Shown: positions 35,531 through 48,506 of the stretch, piece by piece
Numbering within the stretch: position 1 is the stretch's first letter
Layout: the number at the start of each line of letters is the position of its first letter
Assembly (NCBI RefSeq): GCF_041296385.1
Contig: NC_091023.1
Coordinates: 8,432,924-8,496,923, forward strand
Length of the DNA stretch: 64,000 nt
From: Aphelocoma coerulescens
Lineage: Eukaryota > Chordata > Aves > Passeriformes > Corvidae
Reading direction: 5' to 3'
Position numbers and translations under genes: made by a program
Notes under the pieces: model-generated
The model's database searches: none
Seen by the model: the letters and a program-made list of their open reading frames with translations, nothing else
What the model was told of the DNA's origin: nothing

Positions 35531-37202
35531 ATTTCCTTTATATTTGTTCAAAAGGCATGATCATTCTCCAAGCAGTTGATTTTACCCATTTTAATTTCAT
35601 ATTATGAACAATGTTTCCATAAATGTTAACGCTCAGGGAACTAAGATTCCATTTCCGTTGCTGTGTATTAAGCTTAGCAATTCCTGAATTTAGAATACAT
35701 GTATGAAAACTGAAAGATAAGACTTTTTGCAATTTAATGAAAGAATGTGAACATGAGGGAGAGAAGTGTTGAGAGTGAGACCCTTACTAGCTGTGAATCA
35801 GTGAGCAAAATGCTCTAAGAAGGCACAAGGACTCTTCTGCTTCCTGTTCCAAGCATAGGTCAGAAGTCTGTATTTACATGTAAATTGCCATTTTTAGATG
35901 CAAAGGCTAAGGAGTACTGGCACTACTCTATCTTCATCCTTCCGTTTGGTAAAGATTAGAAGATATTCTGGGTGAGTTATCTGAATAAGCCTGCTCTGAG
36001 AAGTTAAAAAGTCTGAGACAGGCCCATATTTTGGGATGCTGTTCTTCTATTTTTTATTGACAGACGTGTGGAAGTCAATGGCAAGACTGAGAGAGACCTT
36101 AACTGGCTTAAGTTACTGCATTTCTGCTTAAGTGAATAAATTTATAGCAACATAAATATCTTAAATCTAGTTTACTAAATATGTCCCACTTTTGAATCAA
36201 TTCTACTAAAGAAGAATTAAAATGATGCTTTCTATTAATTGGCCTCCATTGATTCAGCAGGAATTAAATTTAAAGTACAAGAAAAGAATGTATTTCTTAA
36301 ATTAGCATTTGTAAATACCATAAAATGCTCTTAAAAGTAGACCACTGTATAAAAAATGATATGAAACTGAAATGGACATCTTAATTACAGGTTTAGGGCA
36401 TAAGTTTCCCCAGTTTATATCTGCTCTTGAAAAGGAGAGGAGTAGAAATATTAAAACTTTAGGGCAGATGCAGTAAATTAAGGAGCTCTATGAATGGCTT
36501 AATGCAAAGCATGATATTAGTGCAGAAATTCTCATTAATTTCAGTAAGATTTGAATCAGACTTGAAAGGTGTTAAAGGCTACACAGCAGGAAATATTTGC
36601 AAGTAAAATCAGTGTATTCTTAAGCATTGTGAATGTACCTGCAGTTTACTCCTGTGAGTCTTGCCAGTAGAAAAGCTTTGAACTCAGTTTCTTTAGTTCA
36701 CTTAACGTTGGAGAGTATGGGGTTCTCAGGTCCAACTAATCATATTTTGGTATTTCAATAATTACCTAGGCCAGGAATCTCTTCACGAGGTAGAGATAGC
36801 ACAAAATGGTAAAATAGTAAAAAAAAAAAGTAAGACTGGAAAAAACCAAGAAAGCATTTATGGAAAATTACACCATTTTTTATTTTTGGAGTTCTTTGTT
36901 TTCTGTTTCCCCCCCTCCTTGTAAGAAATGGGAAGGAGATATAATCTGGAGAGAGAAATAAAAGTGACTTTCTGACAGAATACACCCACACTTTCATTCT
37001 TGTTTGTAGATTAGGATTATTCACATTAAGAAGGATATATATCCTTCTCAGGGGAGTTTGTGGGGCACTGTATAGGAGAGCAAATCCAGACATTTCCTAG
37101 ATACAACTTGACAGTGCTCTGTGCCTTCCTTATTTCTCTGAAGAGTTCACCCTCTCAGGATTTCTTCTGGAAGTGGAAAAAAAAAAGGAGGTGGAGGGAA
37201 GC
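35531..37202. other. Single-copy DNA, no gene recognised
   Basis: No gene. A 112-codon minus-strand open frame (36755-37093) has no recognisable domain. A10 and A9-type runs lie near 36820 and 37178. Confidence 0.5.
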
Positions 37203-37236
37203 ATTATTAATAATTACATATAATATAATTATATGT
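37203..37236. repeat. AT-rich palindrome pair
   Basis: ATTATTAATAAT (37203-37214) is a perfect 12-bp palindrome. It is followed by ACATATAAT (37216-37224) and ATTATATGT (37228-37236), exact complements with a 3-bp spacer. Cruciform-prone. Confidence 0.65.
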
Positions 37237-38100
37237 TACTTCATTATCTAATTAATAATCAGAATACTTTAAAAAGACGCCTCTAAACTCTGTCAATTTT
37301 CATATTTACACTGTCCAAGGAGCTCCTCCATAGACCTTATCAATAATTTACAATATCCTTCCATTAAAAACTATTTTGTTTCTGATAGGAAACACTTAAA
37401 ACAGCGCTTTAGTTGGTAGTGAAAAGTGAACACAATATTTGCTTGTCAGAGAGCACATTCCACTTAAAAATGCACGCAATTCCATGCTCTGATGCTTGCA
37501 GTTATACAGATATGTGCTTTATCATTCAGTAGATATTACAACACTAAAAATTGATGCAAGAGAACTGGAAGATGACCCGTGGTGGATTTCTCTTATAAAT
37601 GAAGTATCAGACAATTAAATAGGGAGGATGAGGAGGGAGAATAAATTAGTGCTCTTATTATCTGTAGGATATTGAGTCTATCCTGTGAATTAAGCAGTGC
37701 AAGAAAAGACAAGAGGTGGTCAGAAAACCCAAGAATATTTAATACTGTGTCTGTACAGGAAGGCAGAATTAAGTTTCCTAACTTTTACTGGCTCACTTCA
37801 TACACTTGGCAAGGATTTTCTAGCACAGTAAAGTATCGGGGGCTGTGCAGAGCTCCCAACGCTGCTGTTTGCAATCACGTCACCGTGCCAGGCATTGCAT
37901 TGATATTTCACTCCTTATCTCTGTGGAGGGTTTGAGCTCTGGAGGCAAAGGTACCAAAGTGCAAAGCACTTTGATTCATGACCCCTGCAGCTTCGTACTG
38001 ACTAGGAAATTACTCAGGAATGCTTGCGAGACGGGGGATTTTGCTGGTGGAAATCAGAGGATTGCAGGCTGTATCTGCACTTAGATCTCAAAAGAAAAGC
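37237..38100. other. Single-copy DNA, no gene recognised
   Basis: Overlapping plus-strand open frames of 79-93 codons begin near 37672. They coincide with rising GC content and show no family resemblance. Confidence 0.5.
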
Positions 38101-38363
38101 TCAAAGAGATCTGTCACCCAGCTGAGCCTGCCCCGTGGGGATGTGAGTGCTCAGGGCACTACCCCTGGCCGTGCCCAGCACAGGATCCTGTACAGCCTTG
38201 AGCTGCAACTGGGAAGCAATCCTGGTTTCCATCACACTGAGGGAGTAGCCATGAATCAAAGCAGGCTGCAAAGGACAGTGGAACTGCCAGCTTCCCAGTA
38301 GTTCTGGTTGGGAAATCAGGTCATGGATCAGGCTGAAGTGGCTGCCCATACACACACAGGCCC
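38101..38363. other. GC-richer segment upstream of CR1
   Basis: Locally GC-rich (for example 'gcctgccccgtgggg', 'cccctggccgtgcccag') and open on both strands for about 100 codons. It could be an extension of the neighbouring CR1 insertion, but I do not recognise CR1 sequence here. It could also be a separate old element. Confidence 0.35.
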
Positions 38364-38546
38364 TTTGACTGCAGAACAAGCCCTTGAACTCACTGTCCCT
38401 GGATATGTTTAAAAAAAGACTGGACATGGCACTCAGTGCCATGGTTTAGTTGATGAGGAGGTGTTAGGTTAGGGCATAGGTTGGACTTGATGATCTCAAA
38501 GGTCTTTTCCAACCTAGTTCATTGTGTGATTCTGTGACTCTGTGAT
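38364..38546 (+). mobile_element. CR1 LINE 3' end, 5'-truncated
   Basis: Shows the CR1 order 'gaactcactgtccctgg', 'agactggacatggcactcag', 'tgccatggtttagttgatg', 'ggttggacttgatgatctc', 'ttttccaacctagttc', ending in 'attctgtgactctgtgat'. The variant words (catggtttagttgat; gttaggttagggca) are typical of one group of bird CR1 subfamilies. No coding sequence remains. Confidence 0.92.
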
Positions 38547-41148
38547 AATTGATACTAGCAAGGATGTCACAGAGCCCATCCTGTGCTCAGAGGTGTATAA
38601 CCCATATGCAGTATATGGGAATACCTTCAGCATTGTCCTTTCTCTTTTTTACTACCTTATTAACAACTATTAACACACTTGGTAAAAAAATGAAGACTCT
38701 ACTGTGCATATACATGTAGCAAGGCTTGGAACAAGTGCTGGAAAAAAACCAATAATAATAATAAAAGTCTCCTTATTTTGCAGCACATGCTCCAGCAGTG
38801 TGGTGGCTGCAAAGACGTATGGACAAGATGTCTCCTAAATCATCCAGTTAGAGTGAGAGACAGCTGTTGTGTCTGATTTTACTAGTAATTTTTAGAAAAG
38901 TTATTCAGGTAAAGGCAGCTGACATCTGGTCTTTCTGAGCTGCCTAATTCCTGTCCTGCTGAACCCATTGTTTCACAGTACAACAGAAAATGCAGTCCAC
39001 TTGTGTTAAACCAGACTTTGCAGGGTGACATTCATATTTTTTATGACATATGTAGGGACTGTGTTTCAATGTGTGCATGCATATTTTTATGACAAATGAC
39101 TGGGGAATAGCTAATTTGATTTCAGCAGTATTTTTGCAAATTTTTGCAAAACTGTAAAATTAGTTTGAGGACAGAAATTTTTTGTGTTTCTCTTTGAAAG
39201 GCAGCATACTGATGTTTCAAGGACAGTGTAAATAATTCAAAACAAATTTCAGCATTCAGATTTAGGATTATATTCATGCTTCTCACAATAATTAAACATG
39301 CAATCTTATCCTGTTTTGTTTATGGAATAAATTTTTAATATACGTTAAATAAAATCTGTTTCATCTAAGTAAATATATATCACTTTAAAACATTAATTTC
39401 CACTTTGTTTGTACCAATACCTTTCATTATTTAATAGACCAGTTTTTGTCTGTGAAAGAATTGCAATCAAAGAGCAAGAACTTTCTATTTCAGTTTGACA
39501 GCACTGTACAACATAGGGGAGCACCTTTGTTTTTGGAATTCAGAGGATAACAAGTTTTCTTGATTTACATATTGATCAGTTAAATGGATTTTATAACATG
39601 AATCTGTAACACTGTCCAAGAGAAACTGACAATATTACATTAAAAACCTGTAGTCAACAAAGTTTTGCTATACCAGCTGTAAATTTGGTAATGAAATTTG
39701 TCCATTTAAACATTCTTTATAAATAAATGTTTTCTCCTTCAAATAAGTCAGTTACCCAGAACAGCAGTATTCTTAAGACTGGTTTTACATACTCGCGCGT
39801 GCAGAATCATAGACTGTATTTCAACATCAGAAAAATATTTTGTTTGCATTCTGCAATTTTGGTAGAGCCCTTACCCTAAAGCTGTGGCTCCTTTAGTTCC
39901 AGTTGGATCCTGTAAATCTTTGGCAGTTCTATAGATAGGCCCATCCTTACCAAAGCAGAACAAAAAGTACTTGGAAAACTGACTGGTTTACAGGTTGAAT
40001 AAAATCCCATTCTGCTTTAGAACTGGGAAAATTGTGGCTATTGGAACACACAGTTTGAAATTCCAGATTACCATTTAACACAGGGTTTTTTCCACTGTTT
40101 CAGGAAACTTTGCTGAAATAATTCAGGTCTGTATCAGGTTTCTTATTTGATCCCTTCAGATATATGTAAAATTACTACTGGCTAAATTATTTTCTTCTTT
40201 TTCTCAAGATGTCTTCTATGTTCCCTTTAAAAGATATCCAGTAAAACCATTTTTTTCACAGTATTTTTAAAAGGCTGGAAAGTTTTTTCAAAGGGGGCTA
40301 TGAGAAAAGGAAGGGTGTGGAAATTGGATGAGTTAAAAAGAAAAGTTCAGTGGCTTCTGCAAAAGGAAAAGCTGTTGAGCTCCAGGAAGTCTAACATAGT
40401 TTCGGAATGCTTTTTTTTCTGTAATTCACTATCTGGCCTGTTACTGCATTGTAATATTTAAGAACCTATCTGATACCTAAGCCAGATTTTCTAGGAAGTA
40501 TCATGAATCCTTCATTCATTTAAAGGTCAGAAATAGGATTAGAAAGATCATGGGTCTCAGAGGCGTTGCTGACAATAAATGTGCAGCGCTACCAATATTT
40601 GTCATAGTGCAGAAGAAGAAAGAGAAAATTTCACAGTTTTATTTATAGTAAGTCTAAACCTGGAGATAGTAAATAATTTTAAAAATGAAAAATCTGAAAG
40701 TGATGACCATCTCTTATTATTCAGACATGGATATATTTTTAGTCTTCTATTTAGTATTTCTATAACAATCAGGATTATTTTTTCAATCAGTTATAGTAAA
40801 ACAAGAATTTTGTGTTTATGTGGATATTTATATATTTCTACATCAATTATAGACAATTCTGAAACATTTATTTTGTGAACAATGACTATGAAATAGGGCT
40901 TTAGTGCTAGTTCCACAAAGGCTCAGCCTGTAAGTCTTGTGCTCCAAATAATGACTTCTTTTCAGTTTAATTATCAAAATAATGTAATATGATGAAAGAA
41001 GGAGGGAAGAAAAAGTCTTAAGGAAAGTCAGGACACTTGACAAAAGAAAACTTTTTGTGATTTTTTTATATTATATTCAGAAAAGAATTGTCTAAAAGAG
41101 AACTGTCTTGCAGTAATATGTCAAACTTGGTGACCTGTTTAAATTGTT
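38547..41148. other. Single-copy DNA, short ATA repeat
   Basis: No gene recognised. A small (ATA)n run lies at 38751-38764. The rest is AT-rich complex sequence. A 99-codon open frame at 40579-40878 is isoleucine/serine-rich and not credible. Confidence 0.55.
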
Positions 41149-41300
41149 GTGGCTGCCCCATCCCTGGCAGTGTTCAAGGCTAGGTTGGAGGGGACTCTGA
41201 GCAGCCTGGCCTCATGGAAGGTGTCCCTGCCCATGGCAGGGGTTTGGAACTAGATGGTCTTTAAGGTCCCTTCCAACCCAAACCATTCTGTGATTCTGTG
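41149..41300 (+). mobile_element. CR1 LINE 3' end, 5'-truncated
   Basis: Contains the hallmark CR1 words 'ccccatccctggcagtgttc', 'aaggctaggttggagggg', 'ctctgagcagcctgg', 'ggaaggtgtccctgcccatg', 'gaactagatggtctttaagg', 'tcccttccaaccc', and ends with 'attctgtgattctgtg'. It appears the least diverged of the four copies, so probably the youngest. Confidence 0.96.
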
Positions 41301-44016
41301 AATTTAAACACTCCTAAGCTGGGTTTAGAGCACCTGCTGTGAACCAGACAGAAATAGACATTGTTCTGGGGGAAATAAAATGCATCCTATAGCCGCAAAG
41401 AAATGTTGGGGGAAAAAACTGTGTCAGGAACAAATGTCTAAGGCTAGACCAGTCCTCCCTATCAGGCTTGATAGCTTTGTTCTGCTGCCGATCTCTGTGG
41501 CCCTTGCACCCCTCTATCCAGAGGAGAGCAACAAACACCCATCCCAGCACACCAACTGCCCTCATCTGACAATCTAGGACACTCATCTTTCTAAGATGTT
41601 CTTGAGCCTTTTGTGTATTAGACAGGGTAACAAACAGAAGCATTTAGAGAAATATTTTACTAACTTCTGCTATCTCAGCAGTTTCTGCTGCTGTTGTTAG
41701 CATTATATCTTCCAGCAGCTTGACCTTTAAACATTAAGTATCTGCCAGCACGAGCCAATAAAAGAAAGAAATTGTAACTTTCTAACCCAGCATATCTATT
41801 TTCAGAAGTGTATGTATGCACAAACACACATTGTGTGTACACACACACTGATATGAGAATTACACGTGATCCTGAAGGAGATTAATATCTGGTTTAGAAT
41901 CCATTAGGGTAACTAAGACCAAAAAGGATATGTGCACTTCATGATGAAGAATTTCTCCCCATTTTTTTTCCTGTCAGAGTTATCTTCTCACTCATACAAA
42001 CAGCTTTTCCCTTGCTATAAAATCTCCATTAGATGGCTACATTCATTATGCTACTATCAAAGCATCTCCATTTAGATGTGAATTTCTTGCTTCCCTTTGT
42101 TTTTTTGCTTCTCTCCTACCCAGATGTATCTCAGTTCACTGATCCCTTCAGCTGCCTAAAGAGTTTCACAGTATGCAGGAGTTTACAAATGCAGATGTAG
42201 CCAAGCAATGTGGCAACTCTCCTCTGCCTTCTCAAACCACTCACTCTCCTCATCATTGCTATAGATGGAGAAAAATATTTTGACAGCAGTTTGTATATGA
42301 GTGATATCTCTACAGTAATAACAGAAAAACAAATAGAACTTAAACAAACAGTTGTATGGAATACTAATGCATCTGTTCCATAAACAATTTCTCTTACTCC
42401 TTAAAGAAAATATCCAGCTGAAACCTCAAGAACTTCAGAAGGACAGTCACTCTTTGAACTCTTCCATAAGTAAATAGGATAGTAATGGAATTGAGGTTTT
42501 ACTGTTTCCAGAGCTTATTTTATGGTACAAAAGGTTAAATCCTGTCCAAGTAGAGCAGGGGTGATTTGTGCTCTCCGTTGTGTGGGAGTACTCCTTCGGT
42601 CCTGATAGGATAGCCTGTGTCTTCAGTAGTCACAGCCAGGGGATGTAAAACACTACTCCCTAAAAGAAATATACATAAAAGGATTTGGGTCTCACACCCC
42701 TGTTTCATACCTCTGAGTTTAATTTCTGATTTATAAACATCACAGCTAATAATATAGAATTAGTCTATTGCATACTCACATCTGATTAAGGTCAGGATTT
42801 GATTTGTAAATGCCAAAGGGACTTGAATATAACCCAGGCCTAAGACAAACAATTCCAATACTGTGTTTGCTGTAAAATTTGTATGCAGCTATATTTTAAA
42901 AATCTCTCAGGCAGCTAATATTTGTGTTTCTGATTACTAGATATGATTAAAAAGTAAAATACAACCAAAGAACACAACACCACCACCCCACACATTTGTA
43001 AATGTGTTTGTTATAAAGCAACAGTATTCAAACTTGAGTTATTTATAAAGATATCTTACAATATTTTCATTACCATAACTTGGATCTCAATTATGATAGT
43101 GTTCTTCCTCACAGTGGTCCCAAAAATAAATTCTAAGCAGATTTAAAATTGCACATTAGCCTTAATAGAATTGCATCAGTTTGCATCAGTGTCCTGGTTA
43201 AAAGCTGAAGCAGACATTTCTGCTGAGTAGCAACTTTATGGCAATGACTGGGAGGGACTCTGCCAGTTGAAAATAATCACATGGTGATCCAAAATGTAAT
43301 TATGGTGATGATCCAGAGCCCATTCTCCTTGGGGAGAAAGATGGGTGTGGCTAAAAGGAAGCACCCATGTACACTTGAACAGGTTTTTGGTGAGGCCATC
43401 AGAACAAGGAGATAGGGACAGTCACAGAAGAATTCCATTTAATACATCTGGGATTATTTTTTATAGATTTTTTTTTTCCCACACTTGTAGCTGATGCTTG
43501 AGTTAACAGAGGAAACTGCAGGAATACAGAAGCATCACTGAATCTCAGTGATGATCTCTCGCTCATAAAACAAAAATACAAGTGAAGGATTCCAGAACTA
43601 TCATGAAAAGAGGAAATCTCCTCAGTGTTGGTAGTTTGTGTTCTTAAACAAGAAGCCTGCATAGTGTTAGGAAGTGCAGTCATTAGAAATGCGTCAACAC
43701 ATCCAGTTCTGCACAGCAAACAGAAAACAACAACCATGTGCAGTGTTTGGATTCAATGTGATCTAGTGAGATTTATGTGCCCAATTAGTTTTACGTACCC
43801 CGGTAGCTCCAGAACTCTAGCTGCAAATTCCTAAACTCCAATGAAAAGAAACAAGATGTGCAGAGTTCTGATATGAAGTATGTACTAATAATTGTCCAAG
43901 AAGCTACTTTATAATAATTATTTATCATATTCAACCCTAGTAAGATGATATTCAGGTTTGGTTTAATTAATTTTGACTGGTACTAGTTTAGGTCTCAAGA
44001 AAGTTATGAGAAATGG

Positions 44017-44018
<2 letters not shown>
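41301..44018. other. Single-copy DNA, TG/CA microtract
   Basis: No gene. A TG/CA stretch lies at 41809-41850, an ACC-rich bit at 42973-42995, and a tandem 10-mer TTGCATCAGT x2 at 43171-43190. Open frames of up to 112 codons on the minus strand are unrecognised. Confidence 0.55.

Positions 44019-44055
<37 letters not shown>
44019..44055 (+). repeat. (TA)n microsatellite, about 18 units
   Basis: Uninterrupted TA dinucleotides, likely length-polymorphic and able to form cruciforms. They produce the tyrosine/isoleucine run of a spurious open frame. Confidence 0.97.
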
Positions 44056-44058
<3 letters not shown>

Positions 44059-45880
44059 TTATAAATCAGGACTGTGTATTTATATGGTTTTTCAACACAA
44101 ATTTTCTCATTCTGTGTTTTAATTTGATACAAACCAAAGATAATTTAGTAAAAAAAAACAAGAGTAAAACCCAACAAAGCAATTTTATACCCTGGTTGCA
44201 TTTACAGCAGACATTGGCTTATTTTTCGCTAGGGATTCTAGATGTGATGAATCTGAAGGTTTGTTTGATGTCTAAACAATCTCTTTTCTTCCACTTGGTG
44301 CAATTTTCCCGTTCTGTGATGCTTCACCCTTCAGTCGCATTACATATTGATAATCTGTAAAGATATTCAGATATCTCAGGACTGTCAATGCTTAATGATA
44401 GGTTTACTACTCTCTTTTTTCATGGAACTCCTTTAACATAATACAACAAAGTCTACCCTTACAGGAGAAAAAATCAGTAAATTGTGGACTTTATACCTGA
44501 GATGTTGATACATAAATGGATGTTAGAATATTGTTTGGAATAATTTTTAAAAGAGCACTGTTATACCTGAGTTTATAGCTTCTAGTTATTTTGTTATTTC
44601 TTAACCCACAAAAGGGAAAATTTTATTTGAAATATTAATAATAATGGAATTGTTATTTCTTGCTAATAGATTGAAAGCTGATGATGATTTTGCACTCCTG
44701 ATTTTTTTTTTCATTGAAAAAAGTAAAGATAGTAATTTCTTGTCATCATAAGAAGGAGAGGTAAAAGAGAAAAATTAATGATTTTCTGTATCAAGCAAGT
44801 TGTTTTTCATGCTGAAAGAAATCAGGACCAAAATTTGACCACTGCCACCTTTGTCAAAATCGATCTAAACTGAAGAGTAATTAACAACTAGTCCAAACTT
44901 CAGAATTTATTTCAAAGTTCCTAAAAAATGTACAAGTGTTTTTACAACAGAAAGGGTCTTCGCTTAAAATATACTTACTCATAGAAAGAGCAGTTATTAA
45001 ACCCTGCTTCTCAGAAACATTATTCTCCAGCCTTATTTAAATTCATAGAGTTTTTGACTAGGTGGCCTGGCATGTGGGCTCAGTGTTTTGCATGAGTATG
45101 AACTAAATGAAAATACATTAGTCTATCAAGCAGCTCAGGAATATGGCTGTCCTACAGAACCTAGATTGCCTGGTTGGGTTGATACCAGAAAAGGAAAATT
45201 TTGAATTAGTAATCCCAGTCATGCTGTTTTGGCAGTGTTGTAGACCAGCCTGAGACCAAGGGAAGAAATCAGACAACTGCTGAATTGGATCTTTACAGGA
45301 AATATTGCTCCTGCAAACAAATTAAGAAAAAAAATCACAGCAAGCTACCAATTATCTCAAAAAAGATAATAACTTTATTAGCCTGTCTTTATTTCAAAAG
45401 GTATGAAAATTTCAATAAACAAAACAAAAACAGCATATCAACTGAATCAGAAACACGGAGTTAGTAATTTCAATTATCTAAGGAGGCAGATTGCTCTACA
45501 CTGATGAATCAGGGGAAATATTTCTTTGCAGGTGCAGGGAAGAATGCTATACACAAATATGTAAGCATCAGGCAAAGCTCTAAAGCTAATAAAAACATGA
45601 AGAGTTGTGACTAACCGCTAAGATGGTCTTTAATTTTTAGAGAAGTAATATCTGTAAAGAAACTTTATATAGAGAGGACTGGCTAAATGAGGCAAAGAAC
45701 AATTCACAAGTGCTATCAGGATTGATATCCAAATCCTGCCTTTGCAGTTGTATATTTACTTATTTGTTGTTAGATAGGAGATGAGTGACTGAATGCATGT
45801 TAATGAAAGTGCTTTGAATCTCCAAAGCATCTTAAACAAAGCTGTGAATTATTCTGGCTCAAATCCACCTGGAAAGTACA
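44056..45880. other. Single-copy DNA, no gene recognised
   Basis: AT-rich without a transposon end, tandem repeat or plausible exon. Confidence 0.55.
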
Positions 45881-46381
45881 GTGTATGTTACAGTGTGTGT
45901 CACTTGCACCCATTTCCTGTCCCAGGCCAGCAGTGTGACAGTAAAGCCATTGTGTGATTTAGCTGGACATCATGAGGAACAAACAATCAAAGTAATAAAA
46001 TTAGAGGCTGGGCTTTGTTGCTGTAAAATATTAAATGCTGGCCTCACTGATAATTATCTAAAAAGTTTGACTGGATCATTAATAATAGTAATAACAACAC
46101 CACCAAAACCACACCAAAATTACAATGTGTCTTTCCCACTTTGCATTAGTGATATTGTACAAAACAGCGGCTGCCTTTTGCAGGATAAAAGAAAGTATTT
46201 TGGAGTGGATTTTGGCAGAAGCCACCCTCTTTCCCAGTTTTTCTACAGCCATTCCTTTTGCCCATCGTTTGAATGCCCTCACAGTACAGTTGGTTTGAGC
46301 AGTCACACTGCCAGTAATTCCACTGAATGTCACACCTGTGGGGCAGAAATTTGTATCTGCTTGACAAGCTTGACACAATAA
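45881..46381 (+). other. Longest open frame in window, probably not a gene
   Basis: A 166-codon plus-strand frame without a stop, with 99- and 76-codon frames open opposite it. The translation is cysteine-, serine- and histidine-scattered with no recognisable domain, signal peptide or repeat. The DNA under it includes a simple ACC/AAT stretch (46078-46115) and enhancer-like complex sequence (45890-46080). An open run of this size is not surprising in 64 kb searched in six frames. Confidence 0.15.
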
Positions 46382-48246
46382 TCCCTTATTCTTTGGTTCA
46401 ATTTCTACACACAGAAGTTACATGAAGAAGGCAGTGCCACAGTTTTCCTATCTTTCATTACTGTTACAGTATTCTGATATTATAAATCACATAACTTAAA
46501 GTTCTGTCATGTTTCAGATATGCAGGAATGCAGCTTGGCACATACAGCAAAAACCTTTAAGATCTCAGTTATACGATCTCTGCCTATGAAATCTTGTGTA
46601 TTTTAAATAAATGAAAAGTATTCTGCTCTATGAAATCATTGTCTGCTTTGTAGAAGAAATACACAGTATACATTTAACTCCATTCTGCAGCAGATCTATA
46701 ACAGCTTAAGACCTTCGATAGATTTTAAGGCTTTAACAAATTTTCCGTGTGCTGAGCAAGGATGCCAATGCCAAAACGGATAGTGTGTTTCTGTACCATC
46801 ACAACAGTGATAGATAGACATTAACCAGGTGCATTGAATCCATTTGAGAGCTGCCTAAGTGAGAAGAGAAATGATGCCAGGAAAACACACCCCCAGTGCC
46901 ACATGATTTGTGATGTGTCTATTGAAGCCAGCACAGGGAGGAGCGGTGCCCCTCCATGCTCTGCCACTGCCATTACCAGGCTTACAGGAACTTTATTTGC
47001 CTTAAGAATTCCAGTTCAGTCTGAAAAAATGACAGAACTGCCACGTCTTTGCCAGGAACTCAAGCCTGAAAGTCTATTTGTGGTTATTTTAAAGGGTTGC
47101 TAATGTCACAGGAGCAACATAGGAACAAAAACCCCTCTTGAAGTCGCTCCTTATGTTTCCAAATTGCTCTCACTTACATATTTCTACACATGGAATCCAA
47201 GCCAAGATTTCATTGTTGTATCCAAGGAGATATTGGAAAGCATCACCTCTTTCTTCATAATAAGTGTGGGAAGACATGTATAGCTATTATTAAGGATTAG
47301 GATATTATTAAGGATTCTAATTTCCAGTAGTAGAAACACTGCAGTTGAGAACCACTGACATGTGTTGCTCCCTGAGACGGCTGCACTGTGGGTATCGGTG
47401 CAATGGCTTTCATTTTCAGCTGCAAGCATTACTCATCTGGAGCTCTCAAAAAAACCTTCAGAGACAGATGTTGCTTCTACATGGCGGGGAATCCAACACT
47501 GGGTGAGCCAGCTTCATGTGCTTTAGATAAAAGCAGGCAAGTGTCCGCTTTCCCCCTATTCTTTCTTGTTTTCTTTTACCATCAATTCAGAATTTTGGTG
47601 GGGAGTTCTTTAGGTGTTTTTTTTACAGTAGTTTTTCAAGGCCCCAGAATTACACTGTAGCTTGTTTGGAACGGGCAGGGGAGTGGTAGGAAGAGAGTAC
47701 CTGCAAGTTTTCAAGTTATATTTAAAAGGAGACCCAGACTTCATCTTTTGTGCTCTTACTGATTATAGCAGTTAACTGAGCTTTATTTTCTGTGGATAAC
47801 TACAAGAAAAAAATACAGTATTATAGAGTACTAGGACATGCCATCTTTTCCCTATAAATTCCCTACCCAGTGCTGCTTCTGACATAAGCTCAGCTGGTAT
47901 TTCATCCTCTATCAAACTTAATCTAAAAAGTACTTCCTGTGAATATCAAGGGAATTCCAAAAGGAACGTGTTCACACATGAATATTAAATTGTTCCTCTA
48001 AATGGCTTTTATGGAGCCATTGGATACCCAAATGACATTTAATTGGTGGCATTTCAACATTTTTAATTACTAACCATTCTCCTAAGTTTGTTCATGGGGC
48101 ATACCACAAACATCCAACGTGCTTTAGCCAGTTCCTTCTAATGTGAGAGTCAGCCAGTCACTAGCACAGCATCATAATGAGTAAATAGCAAATAATTCCT
48201 CATGAACTCAGGCAGTCAGAGCTGGATGTAGAGTTAGGATACTGTA
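46382..48246. other. Single-copy DNA, small tandem duplications
   Basis: Contains a short duplication 'attattaaggatt' x2 (47284-47317) and no gene. Open frames of 81-90 codons near 46834-47660 are unrecognised. Confidence 0.5.
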
Positions 48247-48303
48247 TTGTTAATTAAGCATAGTCGGATGACAAACAGCCCCTGTACAGTGGGTGTGGTG
48301 ATG

Positions 48304-48447
48304 ATTGGCCCAGAGCAATTAGACACTGTGACAATTAATGTATTGCAGCAGAACTGTGAGGGTCAGTGGGGTCACAACTGTGGGCTGAAAATGACCAATC
48401 AGAAATCACATCAATCAAAAGTGGTTTTTTCATCTACAGATATAAAA
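48304..48447 (+). promoter_or_regulatory. CCAAT/TATA arrangement (candidate promoter)
   Basis: An inverted CCAAT box (ATTGG, 48304-48308), a full CCAAT box in a good NF-Y context (GACCAATCAG, core 48395-48399) and a TATAAAA (48441-48447) occur in order, the last two 46 bp apart. This geometry would allow transcription to start near 48470 on the plus strand. No open frame or exon follows convincingly, so it may drive a noncoding RNA, be a decayed LTR promoter or be coincidence. Confidence 0.25.
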
Positions 48448-48484
48448 CTTTCTGTGGTGTCTCCAGCGCTTTGTTAGTGCTTTG

Positions 48485-48506
48485 TTAATAACAGTGCTGT
48501 TATTAA
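48485..48506. repeat. 22-bp palindrome
   Basis: TTAATAACAG (48485-48494) and CTGTTATTAA (48497-48506) are exact complements around a TG centre. It is preceded by a partial tandem of 'gctttgtta' (48468-48487) and lies about 40 bp after the TATA-like site. Confidence 0.7.

Noticed and set aside
38101..38442. 113-codon minus-strand frame
   Set aside because: Its first part is antisense to the CR1 3' end, so it cannot be an independent conserved gene.
43190..43380. Possible LTR start ('tgtcctggttaaa')
   Set aside because: Only the first ten or so bases resemble songbird LTR ends; nothing downstream supports it.
45881..46381. 166-codon open frame as a protein gene
   Set aside because: No recognisable domain, signal or splice context, and overlapping open frames on the other strand. 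It is the longest of many open runs in 64 kb and is plausible by chance.
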